The position numbers and the translations under genes were made by a program. Shown one piece after another: positions 33,507 through 40,165 of a stretch of 64,000 nt of DNA. The DNA is from Bacillota bacterium (GTDB lineage: Bacteria > Bacillota > Clostridia > Oscillospirales > Ruminococcaceae). Numbering within the stretch: position 1 is the stretch's first letter; the number at the start of each line of letters is the position of its first letter. The stretch lies in assembly GCA_023460035.1 (NCBI GenBank), contig JAEWRN010000023.1:62001-126000 (forward strand). Direction: 5' to 3'. The notes beneath the pieces were generated by a model. The model saw only the letters and a list, made by a program, of their open reading frames with translations, was not told the origin of the DNA and did not search any database.

Positions 33507-34625
33507 ATGGCCGCATCGAAGGGAATCATCAAAACGGCATTGCGCCTGCTGCTGCTTGTACCGCTGGCATTGTTAGTGCTATGGGTAAACTATTTCGTGG
33601 ACCAGACCGGCCTGTTTCGCGGGGGCAAATACGAGCTGGAGCTTGCTGGGATTTTAATGCAGGGTGACCCGGTGTCGAATTTTGACCAGATGGACGAGCG
33701 GCAGGTACTAAAGCTTTACATCAAAAGTATGCCGCAAAGCTATGACACGCTGGTAATCGGCTCCAGCCGCGGGCTGCAGATCACTGCCGCTATTGCGGGC
33801 GAAACAGGCAGTTTTTATAACGCGGGGATGTCGGGCGAGGATTTTTACGACATCATGGGCACGGTTTCACTGCTGGACAAATACGACAGGCTGCCCCAAA
33901 ACTTGATTTTGGTGCTGGACCCGTGGATTCTCAACGACAACGAAGAAAGTTACAGTAAACGGTCGGACGCAAACCTTGCCAATGAGTTTTTGACCAATAC
34001 GCTGGGCTTTGACGAACCCTATGAGGACAATGCCAAAAACCAGTACACCGACGCGCTGTTTGACCTTGATTATTTTCAAAAAAATGTGGCATATTATTTT
34101 GAAGACCATTCAAATGAAAGCCAGCCTGCGCGGGTGACAGGGGATGTGTACGAACAGGACACCCCCACAAAAATGCCGGACGGTACCCTGCTGTACGAAA
34201 AAGAATATCGCGAGTGGACACAAGCCGATGTGGACTGGGAAGCCCAGACGATTGCGAATATCCCGTTTCCGTTTGGCTGCTATGATTACCCGAAGCTCAA
34301 CGAAAAACGGTGTGCCGAATTTACGGCGCTGGTTGCCTTTTTGCAGCAAAAGGGTGTGAACCTCACGTTTGTATTGTCCCCGTTTCACCCCATTGTTTAC
34401 GCCAGCGCCATAAAATACGAAGAGCGTGCGGGTATAGCGCTGTCAGAAACATTTTTTGCCGATATCGCGCAAAAAAACGACATCCCGTTTTACGGCTCGT
34501 ATGACCCGGCAAAAGCGGGGTGCACGAGTGCTGATTTTTATGACGGGCTGCATATAAAACGCGGGTCAATCAGCAAATATTTCCCCGGTATCCAAGCGGC
34601 GGCCACCGCCGGCACAGAATCTTAA
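33507..34625 (+). CDS. Membrane-anchored SGNH-hydrolase-like protein, function unknown
   Basis: A 372-residue protein with one N-terminal signal anchor (about 10-30) and a large domain outside the membrane. I do not recognise a named family, but it has an SGNH-like layout: VIGSSRG at 84-89 (nucleophile Ser86 or Ser87), NAGMSGED at 105-112 (Asn block), a hydrophobic LVLDPWIL strand, and D346-G-L-H349 near the C-terminus as the likely catalytic Asp/His pair. Comparable layouts occur in DltD-, AlgJ/AlgX- and PatB-like proteins that move acetyl or alanyl groups on cell wall polymers. A cell envelope acyl-transfer role is inference. SD AGGAGG is strong; the gene stands alone. Confidence 0.7.
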   Translation: MAASKGIIKTALRLLLLVPLALLVLWVNYFVDQTGLFRGGKYELELAGILMQGDPVSNFDQMDERQVLKLYIKSMPQSYDTLVIGSSRGLQITAAIAGETGSFYNAGMSGEDFYDIMGTVSLLDKYDRLPQNLILVLDPWILNDNEESYSKRSDANLANEFLTNTLGFDEPYEDNAKNQYTDALFDLDYFQKNVAYYFEDHSNESQPARVTGDVYEQDTPTKMPDGTLLYEKEYREWTQADVDWEAQTIANIPFPFGCYDYPKLNEKRCAEFTALVAFLQQKGVNLTFVLSPFHPIVYASAIKYEERAGIALSETFFADIAQKNDIPFYGSYDPAKAGCTSADFYDGLHIKRGSISKYFPGIQAAATAGTES

Positions 34626-34633
34626 AACAACAC

Positions 34634-34665
34634 AAGGGGCGCAAAGCAACCGCTTTGCGCCCCTT
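34634..34665. terminator. Strong hairpin between the SGNH-like and MGMT-like genes
   Basis: A perfect 14-bp stem (34634-34647 with 34652-34665, AACC loop). On the plus side it is followed by GGTTACC, not a T-run; on the minus side it is followed by GTTGTTTT. It may act as a partial terminator or mRNA 3' end stabiliser. Confidence 0.5.
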
Positions 34666-34691
34666 GGTTACCACGAAAAAGGAGACTGCTT

Positions 34692-35012
34692 ATGCCATCA
34701 CCGTTTACCGGCAGGGTTTATGAAGTGGTGCAGCAAATACCCAAAGGGTTTGTTGCGTCTTATGGGCAGGTAGCTATGCTGGCGGGCAACCCGCGCGGCG
34801 CGCGTGGGGTGGGGTTTATTTTGCACCGCAACCCCTCGCCCGGGGTCATCCCCTGCCACCGTGTGGTGTTTCGCGACGGGTCGCTTTGCAGTGGGTTTGC
34901 ATTCGGCGGCGAGGGCCGGCAACGAGAATTGCTAGAGCAGGAGGGTGTTGCCTTTCTGCCGGACGGCAGGGTAAACCTTGCACAAAGCGGCTGGCTTTAC
35001 GCCGGGGTTTAG
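34692..35012 (+). CDS. MGMT/alkyltransferase-like DNA-binding domain protein
   Basis: A 106-residue protein made only of the winged-helix domain of O6-alkylguanine-DNA alkyltransferases. It keeps the active-site motif IPCHRVV with its cysteine (Cys55), the helix-turn-helix FVASYGQVAMLAG, and the GARGVGFIL segment. It lacks the N-terminal domain of full Ada/Ogt enzymes. Family members are either small alkyltransferases or alkyltransferase-like proteins that flag damage for nucleotide excision repair; the retained cysteine favours the former. Its stop overlaps, tail to tail, the stop of the DUF1848 gene by four bases. Confidence 0.88.
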   Translation: MPSPFTGRVYEVVQQIPKGFVASYGQVAMLAGNPRGARGVGFILHRNPSPGVIPCHRVVFRDGSLCSGFAFGGEGRQRELLEQEGVAFLPDGRVNLAQSGWLYAGV

Positions 35013-35935
35013 TATAGCGAAAGCTGCCCGTTGCAAAGCGGTGGCATGGCGCGCAGGGTAATCTGCTCGTCGCCTGCCGGCCAGCCGGTCAGCATTGGCG
35101 CAGCGGGGTCATGCGCGGCAAAACGGGCTTTAGCACCCGCGGGGTGCGCGGTGGCGTAACAATAGGTACACCCGCCGGGGCAGGTGTCATATACCCCAAT
35201 ATCTACACTTTGCGCACAGCGGCAGTTTGCCCGCTGTGCGTTATCTTTGCCGGCAAGTATGGGGCTGCCAAGCAGTTTGCCAATTTTTTCGGCGTCAATG
35301 CAGGCTGCGTGCCGCACGCCAAATTCGGTAAGGTCAATGGCTTCGGCGCAGGTATACAGCGGCAGCGCGTAGTCGTTTGCAACCGCCGCAAGCTTTGCAC
35401 AAAGCCCGCGCATGGCGCTTGCGCTTGCCGGGGCAGGCTGTGCGCGCCCCAGATGCGCATAAGGGTCGGCAAAGCTGAAAATGCAGCGGGTCGTAAACGG
35501 GGCAAGCGCGCGGCACAGGGTGCGAAACCTCTCTACCGTCTGCGCGTCATCGGCAGCGCTGCCCGGCAAAACAGGGTCAAAACGCCAGTCTACCCGGTCG
35601 GGGCCAAGGCGCTGCGAAAGGGCACGAAAAGTTTTGATTGAAGTTTCAATATCGGGGGTGCCGGGCTCGTACGCGGCGCCCAGCCCGGTAATGGTGTAGC
35701 TGAACAGGTAAAAATAGCCCCGCTGTTCCAGCTCCGGCAGGCGGGGCAGCAGCGGGGCGGCGTTTTTTGTCCAAAAAACAATACAGTCCACACCGTCTGC
35801 TAAAAGCGGCACACGGCTGAGGAGTTTGGTGTTATAGGGGTTTGGCACCAGCGCGTACCCTTCTGCAATGCGGTTTAAAAACCAGTCTGTAAAAAAGGCG
35901 GGGATATCGGTGCGGCGGCTGACGCTTAAAATCAT
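35009..35935 (-). CDS. DUF1848 protein with radical-SAM-like cysteine cluster
   Basis: A 308-residue DUF1848 protein, function unknown. It begins ILSVSRRTDIPAFF, the family signature, and contains VFWTKNAAPLL near residue 53 and WRFDPVLPG near residue 117. Near the C-terminus is a cysteine-rich cluster: CRC followed by DTCPGGCTYCYA, where the last three cysteines have the C-x3-C-x2-C spacing of radical SAM [4Fe-4S] sites, but at the C-terminal end of the chain and not the N-terminal one. An iron-sulfur enzyme acting on nucleic acid or metabolite is a guess. SD AAGGAG; 35 bases after the TetR gene on the same strand. Confidence 0.88.
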   Translation of the reverse strand: MILSVSRRTDIPAFFTDWFLNRIAEGYALVPNPYNTKLLSRVPLLADGVDCIVFWTKNAAPLLPRLPELEQRGYFYLFSYTITGLGAAYEPGTPDIETSIKTFRALSQRLGPDRVDWRFDPVLPGSAADDAQTVERFRTLCRALAPFTTRCIFSFADPYAHLGRAQPAPASASAMRGLCAKLAAVANDYALPLYTCAEAIDLTEFGVRHAACIDAEKIGKLLGSPILAGKDNAQRANCRCAQSVDIGVYDTCPGGCTYCYATAHPAGAKARFAAHDPAAPMLTGWPAGDEQITLRAMPPLCNGQLSLY

Positions 35936-35970
35936 AGCGGTTCTCCTTGCAAAAGCAGGGCCGCGCGGGG

Positions 35971-36528
35971 TTAAAAATACTTATCCAGCTCGCGCAGCAT
36001 GCTGCTGTCGATCAGCTCTTTAATGCGGTCGATATACTCCCGCGGGTTTTCTTTCATTCCACTGCGTGCCCATTTCAGCACAAGGCCAACAAATGCGTAG
36101 GTGTAAAAATCGGCAATAAAGGTTTTCGTCTCCTCGGCAATTTGTGCGCCCACCGACTTTTCGGTGATTAATTTAATAATTAAATCGTGCATCGAATGAA
36201 TCAGGTAATCCTCAAAGCTGTTCTGCCCGGGGGTGGAAAGGGCATTGATGTAAAACTTTTTGTTTTTTTGCATATAAAGGCAAAGGTCGCAAAAGCTGTC
36301 TGCCCAGTGGTCGCTGTCAAACAAGCGGCCCATAAATTCTTGCGTCTCGGTTGAATAAATCCAGCCTACAAGGTCATATTTATCTTTGAAATGATAATAA
36401 AAAGTCTGCCGGTTAATGCCGCAAAGTGCGGTGATGTCACCGACCGATATTTTGTTCAGCGGCGTTTTCTGCATCAGTTCTTTCAGTGCGTCTGCAAGAA
36501 CACGCTTTGTCAGAGCCGAGTCGGCCAT
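35971..36528 (-). CDS. TetR family transcriptional regulator
   Basis: A 185-residue TetR-family repressor. The N-terminal helix-turn-helix reads VGDITALCGINRQTFYYHF (about 26-44) and the C-terminal ligand domain resembles the TetR_C/DhaS-like group. I use the ATG read from 36528, behind a GGAGG SD; the extension to 36573 would run through the promoter. It sits between a VOC protein and DUF1848 on the same strand. A 20-bp inverted repeat overlaps its own promoter and suggests autorepression. The ligand is unknown. Confidence 0.92.
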   Translation of the reverse strand: MADSALTKRVLADALKELMQKTPLNKISVGDITALCGINRQTFYYHFKDKYDLVGWIYSTETQEFMGRLFDSDHWADSFCDLCLYMQKNKKFYINALSTPGQNSFEDYLIHSMHDLIIKLITEKSVGAQIAEETKTFIADFYTYAFVGLVLKWARSGMKENPREYIDRIKELIDSSMLRELDKYF

Positions 36529-36555
36529 AGTATGCGCCTCCATCTGGTATTGCAC

Positions 36556-36575
36556 TTTTGCAGTGCGATGCAAAA
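36556..36575 (-). promoter_or_regulatory. Putative TetR operator
   Basis: A perfect 7-bp inverted repeat with a 6-base spacer (TTTTGCA at 36556-36562, TGCAAAA at 36569-36575) lies directly downstream of the -10 box and covers the expected transcription start of the TetR gene, the typical place for an autorepressor. Confidence 0.65.
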
Positions 36576-36603
36576 TTATAGGGTCGTTTTATTGGGCGGT
36601 CAG
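36575..36603 (-). promoter_or_regulatory. Internal promoter of the TetR-DUF1848 genes
   Basis: On the minus strand CTGACC (36598-36603), 17 bases, perfect TATAAT (36575-36580). The -35 box overlaps the stop codon of the VOC gene, so this is a second promoter inside the operon. Confidence 0.6.
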
Positions 36604-36983
36604 CCCACCAGTTCAATTTCGTTGCCGTCCGGGTCAAAAAAACAGCTTTCGTAGTAACCGTCCCCGGTCACACGGGGGCCGCTTTTGATGCGGTAACCGG
36701 CTGCGGCAAGGCGCTTTGTCAGCTCGTCAACGGCCGTACGGCTGCCAAGGTTGAAAGCAAGGTGCGCATAGCCGCACAAAAACTCGGCTTTCGGGCGCAG
36801 GCTGGTGCCGGGGCGCGCCATAATCTCTAAGCGGCCGGTGCCGCCAAAAGATAAAAAATAAGAAGAAAACCCGGTTTTTGGGTTGTGGTACAGCGCACCC
36901 GCCTGTGCCCCAAAATAGGTTTCGTAAAATTGCCGCAACACCTCAAGCTGACGGGTATAAACTGCGGCGTGGTCGATTACCAT
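36600..36983 (-). CDS. VOC family (glyoxalase/bleomycin-resistance fold) protein
   Basis: A 127-residue vicinal-oxygen-chelate protein with two beta-alpha-beta-beta-beta units: MVIDHAAVYTRQLEVLRQFY at the start, HLAFNLGS in the middle, and FFDPDGNEIELVG at the end. Metal-ligand positions (His5, Glu54 region, His78, Glu124) are plausible for a glyoxalase-I-like or dioxygenase-like enzyme, but substrate cannot be told. I chose the ATG read from 36983, behind AAGGAGGG. It is the first gene of the VOC-TetR-DUF1848 strand and divergent from pepF. Confidence 0.9.
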   Translation of the reverse strand: MVIDHAAVYTRQLEVLRQFYETYFGAQAGALYHNPKTGFSSYFLSFGGTGRLEIMARPGTSLRPKAEFLCGYAHLAFNLGSRTAVDELTKRLAAAGYRIKSGPRVTGDGYYESCFFDPDGNEIELVG

Positions 36984-37017
36984 AAAAGCCCTCCTTGCAG
37001 CAGAAAGATACACTTTC

Positions 37018-37046
37018 AGTATGCCAGTTTGTGACCGCCGCGTCAA
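37018..37046 (-). promoter_or_regulatory. Promoter of the VOC gene
   Basis: On the minus strand TTGACG (37041-37046), 17 bases, CATACT (37018-37023), 35 bases before the start codon. Confidence 0.65.
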
Positions 37047-37174
37047 GTGGCAGGGCGGGCACAAAGGGCAGGGCGTTCTTTTTTTTGTAACAAAGGCGTG
37101 GTACAATAAAGGCAAAATGGTACCGGTGGGCTGCCGCTGTTTGGGCGCGCCCGCTGTGAAAGGATGAAGACCCT

Positions 37175-38941
37175 TTGAAACAGAATCGTACATGGAAACT
37201 GGAAGATATGTTTGCAAGTGCCAAGGAGTGGGAAGACCAGTTAGAGGAAGTGCGCCAACTGGGCCAGCAGCTTGCCGGCCAGCGCGGCCATGCGGCCAAA
37301 ACCCCACAAGAGCTGCTGCACACCATTCAGTTATACGAGCAGATCAACAGCAAGGCCGCGCAAAACGCGGTCTATGCGTATTGCTTTTTCCATACCGACA
37401 TGGCGTCAGCCGAAGGCAAAGACCGTGTTGGCCGCTTAGAGCTTTTGCTGACGGGGTTGAGTGAGGATACCTCGTTTTTAGCCCCGGAGCTGATGCAGTA
37501 CAGTTACGAAGATTTTAAGCGCTATTGTGAAGAGCTGCCCAGTTTAACGGCCTATGACCAGCTTGCACAGGACTTTTTTGCGCGCAAAGAGCATGTGCTG
37601 GACGATGCCGCCGAGGCAATTTTGACCCGCATGTCGGACCTTGGCGGAGGTTACCGGCAAATTTTTGACGACCTTGTCATCAACGACACCCCGGCCCCCA
37701 CGGTGGAGGGCCCCGAGGGCGAGCCGGTCAAGGTCAACGAAGCCGGGTACGGTGCGGCGCTGCAAAGCCCGGATCCCGCGTTTCGCGCGCGGTACTATAA
37801 CGCGCTGCTGGGGCTGTACGGCGGGCACATCAACACGCTGGCCTCAAATTACTACGGCAAAGTCAAGGCCGATGTATACCTTGCCAAAAGCCGCAAGTAC
37901 CCCAGCGCCCGTGCCGCCGCGCTGAGTGCGAACCACATCCCGGAGGAAGTGTACGACAACCTGGTGTCTACCGTGCGCGCCAACACCCAGCCGCTGCAGG
38001 AGTATGTTGCGCTGCGCAAAAAGCTGCTGGGGCTTGACACCTTCCACTTTTACGACTTTTTTGTGCCGCTGGCAAAAGACGTCGCCCGCGAATACCCGTA
38101 TGAAGAGGGGGCAGACCTTGTATTAAAGGCAACGGCGCCCCTTGGCCCGGATTATGCCGAGCGCATGAAGCAGGCACTGCAAAACCGCTGGATTGACGTT
38201 TACCCCAAAGACAACAAGCAGACCGGCGCTTACTCTACCGGCACCTATGGGTTTCACCCGTATATGCTGCTGAACTATGACAACACGCTGGAAGATGTGT
38301 TTACACTGGTGCACGAGCTGGGGCATTCGATGCACACGATGTACTCCAACGAAAACCAGCCGTTTTTGTATTCGGATTATTCTATTTTTTGCGCGGAAGT
38401 CGCTTCGACCACCAACGAGCAGCTGTTGTTCCACTACCTGATGAAGAACAGCCAAAATGACGATTTGCGCCGTTTGCTGCTGGCAAAGCACTTAGACGAC
38501 CTGCGCTCGACCTTTTACCGGCAGACGATGTTTGCCGACTTTGAGCGGCAGACCCATGCGATGGTAGAGCAGGGCCAGCCGCTGCTGCCCACCACGCTGT
38601 GCGGTATCCACAAAAAGTTGAACGAGGATTACTATGGCCCGGCACTGGTGGTGGATGATACGCTGTCTTACGAATGGTCGCGCATCCCGCACTATTACCG
38701 CGGGTTTTACGTGTACCAGTACGCCACCGGTATTTCAGCGGCCATTGCCATTGCTAACCGCATTTTGTCCGGCACTCCCGGCGCGGTAGAAGATTACAAA
38801 AAGTTTTTGTCCGGCGGCAGCAGCCAGCACCCCATTGAGCTTTTGCGGCTTGCTGGGGTGGATATGGCCTCGCCCCAGCCGGTGCTGGACACGGTTGCAG
38901 AGTTTCAGCAGACGTTGGACGAATTGAAAAAATTGCTGTGA
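37175..38941 (+). CDS. pepF: Oligoendopeptidase F (M3B family)
   Basis: A cytoplasmic zinc endopeptidase for oligopeptides. The zinc motif is H380-E381-L-G-H384 within LVHELGHSMHTMYSN, with the third ligand Glu in the following EVASTTNEQL segment. The 588 residues match the PepF family (about 600). The start is TTG 37175 after AAAGGATGA, and the N-terminus NRTWKLEDMFAS fits the family. No strong promoter was found; a TACAAT at 37102 lacks a good -35. A strong terminator follows. Confidence 0.95.
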   Translation: MKQNRTWKLEDMFASAKEWEDQLEEVRQLGQQLAGQRGHAAKTPQELLHTIQLYEQINSKAAQNAVYAYCFFHTDMASAEGKDRVGRLELLLTGLSEDTSFLAPELMQYSYEDFKRYCEELPSLTAYDQLAQDFFARKEHVLDDAAEAILTRMSDLGGGYRQIFDDLVINDTPAPTVEGPEGEPVKVNEAGYGAALQSPDPAFRARYYNALLGLYGGHINTLASNYYGKVKADVYLAKSRKYPSARAAALSANHIPEEVYDNLVSTVRANTQPLQEYVALRKKLLGLDTFHFYDFFVPLAKDVAREYPYEEGADLVLKATAPLGPDYAERMKQALQNRWIDVYPKDNKQTGAYSTGTYGFHPYMLLNYDNTLEDVFTLVHELGHSMHTMYSNENQPFLYSDYSIFCAEVASTTNEQLLFHYLMKNSQNDDLRRLLLAKHLDDLRSTFYRQTMFADFERQTHAMVEQGQPLLPTTLCGIHKKLNEDYYGPALVVDDTLSYEWSRIPHYYRGFYVYQYATGISAAIAIANRILSGTPGAVEDYKKFLSGGSSQHPIELLRLAGVDMASPQPVLDTVAEFQQTLDELKKLL

Positions 38942-38976
38942 CGGCACGCTTAAACGCAATTACACAAAAGTAAGTA

Positions 38977-39019
38977 TAAAAAAGCAGCGGGGCCGGTAAA
39001 ACCGGCCCCGCTGCTATTT
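38977..39019. terminator. Bidirectional terminator between pepF and DUF308
   Basis: A perfect 15-bp GC-rich stem (38983-38997 with 39001-39015, AAA loop) has ATTTTAT on the right and an A-rich run on the left, so it can end both pepF and the convergent DUF308 gene. Confidence 0.88.
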
Positions 39020-39037
39020 TATAAGCTAAAGCGCAGG

Positions 39038-39607
39038 TTACACAGGGGTTTCCTCCTGCGGGTAATACACCTTTTGGCGGCGTGCCAGCAGGCGGGCAAA
39101 CACCACCTGCGAAATGCTTTGCAAAATCAGCGATACACCAATGAAGCGCATTAATACCAGCGCGGTAGAAAACGGGTTCAGCAGAATTACAACCCCAAGC
39201 ACCGCAAGTACTACGGCGACAATCAGCGAAATGTACCAGTAGGCATCCTCCATGCGCAGCAGGTCAAAGGCACCCTGCGCTTCGCGGGTGGCCCCCAGCA
39301 AAAGCAGCAGACCAAACAGTATGGGCAGCAGCGAGATGATGAGGTTTGGCCAGAACAAAAAGAATACAGCACCCGCAAGCAGTGCCAGCCCCATCGACAA
39401 ATCGCGGCGCAGCATGGCGGTGACGGCATCCCGCATGAAATAAGAAGAAATGCGGTAAATACCGTAAACAGCCAGCGCCGCACCCATGCCGTAGCACAGC
39501 AGCCGGCCGGACAGTGACGGCCAAATTAACAGTACCACGCCAATCGCCGCGCTGAGAATGGCGCCCAAGAACGAAGAATAAGCATATTCAGAAAAGCTCT
39601 TTTTCAT
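39038..39607 (-). CDS. DUF308 (HdeD-like) membrane protein
   Basis: A 189-residue integral membrane protein with six predicted helices in three pairs, each with the DUF308 pattern (for example GVVLLIWPSLSGRLLCY, VFFLFWPNLIISLLPILFG and GVVILLNPFSTALVLMRF). Related to HdeD of enterobacteria, linked there to acid resistance; function in Clostridia is unknown. The start is the ATG read from 39607 behind AAAGGG. A perfect 7-bp hairpin lies in its 5' leader (39625-39642). It is convergent with pepF. Confidence 0.86.
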   Translation of the reverse strand: MKKSFSEYAYSSFLGAILSAAIGVVLLIWPSLSGRLLCYGMGAALAVYGIYRISSYFMRDAVTAMLRRDLSMGLALLAGAVFFLFWPNLIISLLPILFGLLLLLGATREAQGAFDLLRMEDAYWYISLIVAVVLAVLGVVILLNPFSTALVLMRFIGVSLILQSISQVVFARLLARRQKVYYPQEETPV

Positions 39608-39832
39608 CAGATCAAACCCTTTCCTGCCGCAATGCTGCGGCAACCAGATTTGGTTGTTTTCTGTTATCATCATAACGCATTTGCAAAAAAATAAAAAGTA
39701 GCGCGGCAAATAAAACGGCTACAAAGCGACACCCGCTGCAAATTGTCGTTTTTTAGCCATGAAAAAAACATCCAAAAAAGCAGTGCGCATTTTAGCATAA
39801 TGTTTAAAAATAAGTGGCCGACCGCTTTTTTG
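39608..39832. other. Intergenic region between DUF308 and the gcv promoter
   Basis: About 225 bases, AT-rich, without a gene. It must hold the minus-strand DUF308 promoter (a weak TATGAT near 39670 is the best candidate) and contains a perfect hairpin TGCCGCA/TGCGGCA at 39625-39642 in the DUF308 leader. Confidence 0.6.
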
Positions 39833-39861
39833 TTGACTTGTATTTCAAGTGCAATTATACT
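39833..39861 (+). promoter_or_regulatory. Promoter of the glycine cleavage operon
   Basis: TTGACT (39833-39838), 17 bases, TATACT (39856-39861), about 53 bases before the first aptamer. A small hairpin (39869-39874 with 39882-39887) lies between promoter and riboswitch. Confidence 0.85.
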
Positions 39862-39914
39862 GAATACTGGTAAGTTAAGTGCTTACCAAATTGACAATTG
39901 AAAAACTGGATGAT

Positions 39915-40072
39915 GCTGTCGGGAGAGACTGCGCAAGCAGCGCCGAAGGGGAAACACCGAAAACTCTCAGGCAAAAGGACCGACAGCGGACAAACTCCGA
40001 AAAGCTGTTTATACAGCACCGAAGAAGCAATTCCCTCTGTGGCAGAGGGGAGAATCTTTCAGGTTTACAAGA
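39915..40072 (+). promoter_or_regulatory. Tandem glycine riboswitch
   Basis: Two glycine aptamers lie in tandem. Aptamer 1 (39915-39987) is closed by GCTGTCG/CGACAGC and contains the conserved GGGAGAGAC, CGCCGAAGGGG and AACTCTCAGGCAAAAGGACCG (given here in parts). Aptamer 2 (about 39988-40072) is more divergent, with CACCGAAGAAGCAA and AATCTTTCAGGT. They are joined by only a few bases, as in other gcv riboswitches. A terminator follows directly, so glycine binding most likely turns the operon on by preventing termination. Confidence 0.95.
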
Positions 40073-40110
40073 CGGGGTGCGCGGGCTATTCTGCGCACCC
40101 CGCCTTTTTT
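40073..40110 (+). terminator. Riboswitch-controlled terminator (expression platform)
   Basis: A 10-bp GC-rich stem (40073-40082 with 40093-40102) followed by CC and six T (40105-40110), right after aptamer 2 and 55 bases before gcvT. Position and form fit a transcription-control platform. Confidence 0.88.
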
Positions 40111-40165
40111 ATTGTCATAAAAATGACAAAGTAAGCGTACGGCAGTGATTAAAGGAGAGAGAAAA

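Noticed and set aside
34634..34665. Perfect hairpin considered as the intrinsic terminator of the SGNH-like gene
   Set aside because: There is no T-run on the plus side, so a standard intrinsic terminator for that gene is not supported. It is listed only as a hairpin of uncertain role.
37079..37107. Promoter for pepF using TACAAT at 37102
   Set aside because: Only a T-run is found at the -35 position, so it is not listed as a feature.
39833..39854. Dyad TTGAC..CTTGtatttCAAG..GCAA across the gcv promoter spacer considered as an operator
   Set aside because: Arms are short and imperfect, part of it is simply the -35 box, and the riboswitch already explains regulation.
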